From assembly GCA_023614405.1 (NCBI GenBank), contig CM042688.1, positions 445,832,028 through 445,896,027 of the forward strand: a stretch of 64,000 nucleotides of DNA, in the 5' to 3' direction. Shown here one piece after another: positions 57,770-64,000 of this stretch. Position 1 is the first letter of the stretch, and the number at the start of each line of letters is the position of its first letter. Position numbers and translations under genes: made by a program. The notes below the pieces were generated by a model, which saw only the letters and a program-made list of their open reading frames with translations, had not been told where the DNA came from and did no database searches. The stretch is from Avena insularis (lineage: Eukaryota; Streptophyta; Magnoliopsida; Poales; Poaceae).

Positions 57770-58081
57770 CGTGAGGACTATAGTTGCCTGAGCGGTCAAA
57801 ACAGAGAGTATAGGTGAGAACCACACCATATGAACACACACATGCATGAATGCTAGTCGGAAAAAAATCGGCATGACCTTTCCTAAAATTAGGACATATG
57901 GGTAGTGCAAAAATTTGCCGAAATGGAAATGAATCAACATTTCGGCAAACATCCATGCAACCACACCGGCCGGGCCCGACAACAACAAGCAAACAACAAG
58001 CAACCAACAAAGAACTTCCTCCCATTGCAAACATTCATGCACCACACAAGCATCGTCTCGCCATGGATCGCACACATACAC

Positions 58082-58470
58082 ACCGCCCGCGCGACAAGCT
58101 TCACCTACATGTTCATGATGGCCAAGTACTCACCTATAGTAGACACAATAATAGCGAGACGAGACCGCGCGATGAGAGAGTGTGGACAAATAGATCTACA
58201 ATGCAAGTTGGTGGAGAGGAAATGAGTAAATAAATAGAGATGTGAGAGAGAAAAGTAAGGAACTTTTAGATCTAGAAGTTGGAGCGAAGCTTCCACTTAC
58301 CAATCTATGGATTAAAGTAGGTTTAGTTACAAGAAAATGGAGAAACTATGGGTAAGATGGGGTGTGAGGGAGGAGGAAGACGAGTTGGGAGGAGGTAGAG
58401 ATGTGAAATGGTTGGTGGTGGATAGATAGATAAGAAAGCTATCTCTTGTCACCTTTTAAACATGGATCTG
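58082..58470. other. Region upstream of TNP2
   Basis: Between the TNP2 5' part and the right subterminal repeats. Purine-rich on the plus strand (AGAAAAGTAAGGAAC). Probably promoter and 5' untranslated sequence; no conserved ORF. Confidence 0.5.
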
Positions 58471-58477
58471 GATGCCC

Positions 58478-58960
58478 TCATCTGTGGCACATATGGAGGA
58501 AATGCGCCACAGATGTGAAACTTTTGTGGCGCATAAGTCCATATGCGCCACAGAAGTGGGAGAATAAGATTCGCTCTATGGGGACCACCTCCAAGTTCTG
58601 TGGCGCATGTCAGACTTATGCGCCACAGATGTGACAAACATCTGTGGTGCATATGACAACATGCGCCACAAAACTTCGGTGATCTTAGATTCCGTGGTGG
58701 GGCCCCCTCCATGTTCTGTGGCGCATTTAGGAAATATGCGCCATAGAAGAGGCAACTTCTGTGGCGCATATTTTGAATGCGGCACAAAACTTGGATCAAC
58801 CCACCCCGGCCGGCAGGTCCCACCAATCTTCTGTGGCGCATGTTCTAGAGAATGCGTCACAGAACTTCCAATCTTCTGTGGTGCATGCTTTCTAGTGCAC
58901 CACTGATGTTTTCCTGTGGCGCATATTTTCGCATATGCGCCACTGAACATCTTGTCTATC
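58478..58960. repeat. CACTA right subterminal repeats
   Basis: At least a dozen copies of TGTGGCGCAT and its complement ATGCGCCACAG, arranged as facing pairs separated by 10-30 bp, with positions mutated to TGTGGTGCAT in some. The denser of the two ends. Confidence 0.92.
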
Positions 58961-58985
58961 TATAGGCCATTTCCTAGTAGTGCAG

Positions 58986-59468
58986 GTAGATCATGTTGAA
59001 GCGATTAGATCTGGCGCGGAAGTCTTCAAGTGATTCCGAGCCGGAGTCGGAGTCGAAGATCCCGAGGATGGAGGGGTCCTCAAAATCCTCCGGGTTGAAG
59101 ACTCGTGTGATGGAGTCCTCTCGTGATGCGGCGGTGATAGATCCGTCGACCGAGGCAGGGGTCGCGGAGTCGGCGTCGTCATTTAGGGCATCGTCGTTGG
59201 TGGCGGCGTTGGTCTCGGCCGCGTCGTTGGCGACCGAGTCGTACTCGGTGATGAGGCTCCTGATAGAGTGGACCGGCTCCTCCGAGAGCAGATCGCGGTG
59301 TGGCGGTGATCCACTGACGATCATCGTTGCATCTGGGTCGACCGCGCCGGTGAAGCCGACGAAGAGGTTGATGGAGCCGACCGACATCACCGCGCCGTGA
59401 GTGTCCGGGCGTGACCCCGGGATGTAGCTGCTAGGCAGGATCTGTAAGATCCCGCCGAAGGCGATCAT
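58986..59468 (-). pseudogene. Tat element gag, N-terminal part
   Basis: From a start at 59468 (MIAFGGILQILPSSYIPGS) the frame stays open to the CACTA insertion: GAVMSVGSINLFVGFTGA, HSIRSLITEYDSVANDAAE, an Asp/Ala/Thr-rich linker, then NPEDFEDPSILGIFDSDSGS and EDFRARSNRFNMIYL. It is the segment ahead of MAGSTTAP at 46822, from which the CACTA now separates it. No stop within it, in contrast to the rest of gag. The exact start is uncertain because the frame is open into the LTR. Confidence 0.75.
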
Positions 59469-59541
59469 GCGAATGGTGGCAAGCGGCCGATCGATTGGCG
59501 AGTAGGGTCTTGCCGCAGAATTCAGGCCAGTCCCGCTAAGG

Positions 59542-59557
59542 CCCACGGTGGGCGCCA
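59542..59557 (-). promoter_or_regulatory. Tat primer-binding site
   Basis: Minus strand TGGCGCCCACCGTGGG, one base inside the 5' LTR; fixes the element's direction. Confidence 0.9.
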
Positions 59558-59558
59558 C

Positions 59559-60057
59559 TGTCGTGGAAATGGCCACGGCAACCGCTACCACTGGCAGCGA
59601 TTGATTGAAACGTGAGGAAGAGTTGGCGGCCATCTGCGGTGCGAGATGGGGGAGGATGCACATGGGTTTACCCAGGTTCGGCCCCCCGTAGGGTAAAGAC
59701 CTAATCCTGATACATTAGATTATTGGAGAGCGAGTTACAGGGGTGGCGAGCTCGGCGTCTAAGCAGCGAGTCGCTTGAGGGGGTGTATGATGGAACGTGA
59801 GTCTCTAGGATACCCTAGGGAGGTTTATATAGGAGGCACCTCGCTAGGGTTTACAAGCTACAACCGGACAAGATAAGGATTTGGAGGTCTTCACCTAATC
59901 CGATTGGGATTCTGTTGCGCTCCTAGGCCTCGAGTCGCCAGTCGCTAGGCCTCTCCTTCCGTCGTAGTCCAGTCGGCGTCCTTTTGGCGCACTCACAGGC
60001 CCTTCGGCCCAATCGGAACATCCTGCTGGGCATACCCCCTTTGGCATATCCCCATCA
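59559..60057 (-). mobile_element. Tat element 5' LTR
   Basis: 499 bp, about 7% different from the 14109 copy by eye. Minus-strand TATA CTATATAAAC near 59832. Confidence 0.92.
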
Positions 60058-60062
60058 TAGTG

Positions 60063-62531
60063 GGTGTAAGCCATGTTGCACAGCGAATACACACAAGTTA
60101 GATTTGATGAGCCTAGCATGCTAGAGAAGCGTGGCCTCGGAACACAAGAGATCGAAAGATCGAGCATGAGTCACATGGATGATGTGATTGACATTAGTGA
60201 ATGTCTACCTTTGATAATGCACTGATGGCCATGACGATCGGGGGAGGTGCAGAGGATAGGGATCATGCGATCACCAAAATCGTCCACGGGATGACCATTT
60301 TAGTGGAGACCAATTATAAATTGATCTCTTATTATAAACTTAATCTAGATGTCTGTTTGCAAATATCTTAGTAGATCTTAGCCTATCCCATTGAGGTCCT
60401 TTGAGACCATGGGAATATATTTCTTAATTTGGAACTTAGCAAAAGGGTCCAACTTCATAGATTAATACCCACGCCTGAGGGATATCCTCGTAAAAGGTGA
60501 TCTTCTCTTCTTGATACAATAACCATTAGGAGATAATTTGATGCTTCCGGAATATTTGTGTTTTCTCCACAACCATCCAATAAGCCATTCTCCATTCGAT
60601 AGAGAGTTGGGCTAAATTTTGTATTCTACAGAATAAGGCACATAGAGTATGAGCCGTTGGATGGGTTTTCCTCCATCATGGATGAAAAGGGATATTCGAA
60701 AAAACACTTAGCGATCTTGCAATTGAGTTGAGAACTCTTGGAAGGGCTTGATTGCAAAAGGAGATCATGGATGAAAAAGGATATGTTAGATATACAAAAT
60801 TATAAATGTGGTTCTTGCAAAACTCGTTGCAGTTTGCAAAGTATTTGATACTTGTCCCGTTTTGTGAAAACAAGAGGATCTGCTTGAGAATTGCTGGTTT
60901 TGAGGCAACGTGACTTGATGACGGCAAGCAAAATAGTTGATGGCTGACAACACCTCTTCCCTCATAGTTTGCCATTTGGATTAGTGGACTTGAATATAAT
61001 TTGTAATCCTAGTTTATGTGTCTTGCTTTTTGCGAGACGATTATTCATATCAACAAGTTACAAACCAGTTTGTACTATTCTTATGAACAATACCTTATGG
61101 TCACATTACGATTATAAACAAGTTATTCTCATCACTATGTTAATGATAATAGTTTGAACATTTATAAAGGATTAGAATGCTAAAATATATCCAAAGCTTA
61201 ATAATGAAAAGACACTGCAGTTTAAGTCATTTTGGTTATTGCATGTTCTTTATGAAAGACTGGGGTCCTAGATGCTTAATCTAGAGACTTTGCAAAACCA
61301 TGCCTCTTGGGCAGAATGACTAAAACTCCGCATTTTGGTGAAACGGTGATATGCGAAGAAATGTTGAAACTTATACATAATGATGTATCATATTTTCAAC
61401 ATGTAGTGGAAATCATTTATTGTGGACTTAAGTGAATAAGTGTATTTACTTAATGAAACATGAAGTTTGAAATGATTTTAATTGTTCAAATGATTTCATG
61501 ACTAAATGGGACATTGAATTAACTGAATTAACAAGTCTCTTCGATTTGATCGACATGACTAAAGCATTCAAGTTAAGTTTAGCATAAAAGGGACTTGTGA
61601 AAGATGTTTCACAAATTATGATAGTTGGATGAATTCAAACTTTGTTGAAGTATCTAAACATCATAATCATTATGTATTAGATACATATGGTATAATATCA
61701 TCTCTTATAGGGTTATAGTTGTCATTTAGAGTTAGAGATCAAAATAAGCAAACACTCATTTGAAAAACAAAGGAACATCCAAAAGAGTCGTGGAAACAAC
61801 ACCATAAGTGTTATGGCAAGTTCGAGTTTCTGGAGATTTCGACAAGTCGAAATCATGGTGAATAAACAAGTCTTTGTAGAGCATTCTTAGGAAGCTATGA
61901 ATGCATCTTCCACAAAGGGGCAAACCGGTTGTTGTCCTAAGTTGATGTGTCTTGATGAAGATACAGGTGGAAGAAAGTAAAAGATCAAAACAAGGTATTT
62001 GACCTTACCTTCGAATTGTTGAGTGGCGCAGCGGAATTTGTTTCATGAAACCAAACTCTACAAATGGAGGAGAAACCAATGATAATGATCATAAAGTTTC
62101 AATAAATACTTTTACTAAAGAAGGTAGGTTTCAACTATTTATTCTACAAGTTTGTGGAATTATATTTTTGATTCACTTGTCATGTTTTGAACAAGACATA
62201 CCTGCAAATTACAAAGAAGCGTGATGGACCTGAGTGCGAGAAATGACTAGGAGTCATAAAATCCTATATTAAGTTGCATTTAAGATTGCAAAGTAACATG
62301 TTACTTAATCTTATTAAAGTAAAGAAGTTTGCTTGATATTTCTGATTGACTGCAAAGTCATAAGAAGGAAACAAGAGTTAATGAATGACAAAAAGCTCGA
62401 TTTGACACAAGTTTGGACAAATTCAAGGAGATGACTACAACAGTAGTGATGCTTAAAGTCTTTTGGATTTACACTAGAAATATATGGATATTGAAGTCTC
62501 GTTGACGAGGGTTTAACACATCAATGCCCAT
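60063..62531 (+). other. Copia element interior, continued
   Basis: Continues the copia element that begins at 11430, after the Tat insertion. Near the start it has GCCTAGCATGCTAGAGAAGC and GGCCTCGGAACACAAGAGA, a leader-type sequence I associate with large Triticeae copia derivatives. No gag, integrase, RT or RNase H motif is visible in 2.5 kb, and stops are dense in all frames. The 3' LTR is outside the window. A non-autonomous copia or an advanced relic is likely. Confidence 0.6.
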
Positions 62532-63101
62532 TGTTATGGACTTGGGTTTTGGAGAAGGAGGGAGCGCTGGAAGTCTTGATCGGCTAGCAAACAAGCACAC
62601 AAGGACGCAAGGTTAACCCAGGTTCAGGCCTCATAGAGGACCCTACTCCTACTTGTCTGCTCTTAATTGATGAAGCATCCGAAGGATTACAATGTCGCCA
62701 ATGGCGGTGTCGCGCAGATTGGATCTAGCGTATGTGCGAGAGATCGATGTCTAGATCTATTTTCTATTGTGGCGATGTGGGAGATCATAGATCTATCTAT
62801 CGGGGGAGTCGCGATGTCTAGATCTATTGTGACGTAGCGTGTCCTCCTCGTTGGACCCTCCTAGCCTTTATATATGGGGAGGCTAGGTCTTAGGTACCAG
62901 TACGAGTTGGTTACAAGTTAGATTCATACTCTAGTATTGAGATTTCCTTGTCTTGTGCGTTTGGGAGTCCGTGTCGATATGGGCTTTATATCAGTCGAAC
63001 CGTCATGGGCGTCATGGACCTGTGCAGGTCGTCGAGTGCGCCTTCCGTCAGGACGCACCAGGTAGGCTATAGTCGAGTGCCTGTTGGGCATACCCATGTC
63101 A
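62532..63101 (-). mobile_element. Gypsy LTR (3' LTR of a minus-strand element)
   Basis: 570 bp, from TGTTATGGACTTGGG to CCCATGTCA. The minus strand has a TATA motif (CATATATAAAGG, near 62866-62878). Just inside, the complement of GTAGCCCCCGAGTG gives a purine-rich tract, so this is the 3' LTR and the element extends beyond 64000. It lies inside the copia interior. Confidence 0.78.
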
Positions 63102-64000
63102 GTAGCCCCCGAGTGTCCATGCGAATCGTAGATTCGGATGGAGACTCAGAAGTCTTGATCTTTGCATTAGGATGTCGGAGTCGACAATTGTGTCGAGTGC
63201 GAAGCACTCACCCGGAAGTTCATCGGGTCAGTTGAAATTCATAGTAGTTCATAGGGATGTTGGTAAACGTGCCTGGTGCGCTCGATGGATCGCGACCAGT
63301 TAATTGCTCTTGGGCAAAAACAACGCTACCTACTCAAACTCGAGTCCCCGGACTCGAATTCAGAAATTGCTGGCGTAATTCAACTCATGCCACGGAGGTC
63401 TAATAGAGTCGAATCCCAGTGTGTAAATGTGAGCACCCGACGCGTCCGTCAAGTCATATTCACCGTACCTGCAGGCATGGATATATCTCTGGTAGTGCAC
63501 AGCAGATGCATTGCCAAGCCTTATTCAGGTCTTATCTTCACGTTGCAAGCGCGGCATCTGAATTTTTGTCATCACAGAGATGATTCGGGTGACCGGGAGA
63601 CGCAGTCTCTTTGTAGGGAAGTTATGAGGCGGAGTCGCCATAGCCTTCGAGTGTGGATGTTATCGACACACAATACGATGTACAAGGGAGAAATAATCAT
63701 AGGGTGCGCGACTAGCGCTCCCTATAGGAGTAGCCACCGAGTGCCTGGTTGAGTCGAAGACTCAGGCAGGGACTAAAGAATTTTTGCGACTGTTGTCGTC
63801 TTTTGCTTGTTTCAGTTGAATATTCTTTCAGCACTCCCTATGGGAGTAACCCGAACCCCACAATCGAATCGTAGATTCGAGTGAAGGGTTTTCATGATGC
63901 TTGGATATCTTCACAAAAAAAATCGGGTGCGTGGCCAGCACTCCCCATGGGAGTAGTCCCCGAGTGTATGTTCGAGTCATAGACTCGATCATAGACTTAT
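63102..64000 (-). other. 3' internal region of the minus-strand gypsy, hairpin-rich
   Basis: Noncoding region next to the 3' LTR with repeated modules: a CTCCC-TAT-GGGAG hairpin, a constant spacer of about 20 nt containing CCGAGTG, then a 15-nt hairpin of the CGAATC-GTA-GATTCG type. Hairpin 2 is at 63122-63136, 63750-63764, 63865-63879 and 63973-63987; a variant palindrome is at 63341-63356. The open frame at 63276-63752 crosses this and is not called a gene. Confidence 0.7.

Larger units (their letters stand above)
46823..58982 (-). mobile_element. CACTA (En/Spm) transposon, 12.16 kb
   Basis: The 13-bp terminal repeats CACTACTAGGAAA (46823-46835) and TTTCCTAGTAGTG (58970-58982) are perfect inverses. 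Flanks CAT and CAG are a 3-bp duplication with one change. Both ends hold many subterminal copies of TGTGGCGCAT or its complement. Three genes lie on the minus strand: TNP2 transposase (54303-57769), a second gene with an Ulp1-like tail (47870-51685), and an 85-codon ORF (47334-47591). TIR sequence and gene set fit grass Caspar/Jorge-group CACTAs; I do not assign a family name. Nonsense mutations in both large genes make it non-autonomous now. Confidence 0.95.
14109..60057 (-). mobile_element. Tat-lineage gypsy element with nested insertions
   Basis: Two 499-bp LTRs (14109-14607 and 59559-60057) bracket the region. The primer site lies beside the right LTR and a purine tract beside the left one, so the element is transcribed leftward. 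Flanks read CAGTG (14104-14108) and TAGTG (60058-60062), a 5-bp target duplication with one change. The minus strand carries gag, protease, RT, RNase H and integrase; the plus strand carries an extra gene beside the 3' LTR. Subtracting three inserted elements leaves about 11.95 kb. The primer site and antisense gene fit the Tat group (Grande/RIRE2/Retand relatives), an assignment from family knowledge, not from a search. The LTRs differ at about 36 sites by eye. Confidence 0.9.

Noticed and set aside
63276..63752. 158-codon open frame near the right end
   Set aside because: It lies in the noncoding 3' region of a minus-strand gypsy and reads through hairpin modules.

Overview
This window is nuclear DNA from a large-genome grass, most likely Triticeae (wheat, barley, rye or Aegilops). 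It is almost entirely transposable elements. I recognise no intact host gene, rRNA, CRISPR array or bacterial feature. The assignment rests on Stowaway MITEs, a BARE/Angela-like copia LTR, a Sabrina-like Athila element, a Tekay-type chromovirus with 4-kb LTRs, a Tat-lineage gypsy element with an antisense extra gene, and a large CACTA element.

Layout. 1-8340: two diverged tandem arrays (A at 1-2238 and 3401-4290; B at 4880-7115 plus 7490-7660). They share a ~90-bp box in opposite orientation, and a GC-richer block is also inverted between 2935-3185 and 8098-8330, so the region looks like a decayed inverted duplication. Two Stowaway MITEs interrupt array A, and array B lies inside a candidate DNA transposon (4392-7916). 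8340-10130: mostly unassigned, with one small acidic ORF remnant. 10131-11429: 5' end of a gypsy element. 11430-14108: 5' LTR, primer site and leader of a copia element, whose interior resumes at 60063-62531. 62532-64000: LTR and internal flank of another gypsy element, minus strand.

Nest. The copia interior is split by a Tat-lineage gypsy element on the minus strand (14109-60057; 499-bp LTRs; target duplication CAGTG/TAGTG). Three further elements lie inside it: a chromovirus (17117-30825, perfect ACTTC duplication) in an intron of the antisense gene; an Athila/Sabrina-like element (34299-42415, perfect CTCCT duplication) in the RNase H region; and a 12.16-kb CACTA element (46823-58982, 13-bp perfect TIRs) in gag. 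Removing them leaves a Tat element of about 11.95 kb. By eye the Tat LTRs differ at about 36 of 499 sites and the chromovirus LTRs at about 2% of the first 480 bp, which agrees with the nesting order.

Genes. All recognisable genes belong to transposons, and nearly all carry stops or frameshifts. The chromovirus has an extra ORF before gag, then gag-pol with a chromodomain. The Tat element has gag-pol on the minus strand and a multi-exon gene with a 'putative gypsy type transposon' domain on the plus strand near its 3' LTR. The CACTA element carries a TNP2 transposase, a second gene ending in an Ulp1-like domain, and an intact 85-codon ORF joining an RNase H1/viroplasmin-type hybrid-binding domain to a membrane segment. 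Several noncoding parts hold repeated hairpins whose differences mostly keep base pairing; these and the 85-codon ORF are the most interesting signals here.
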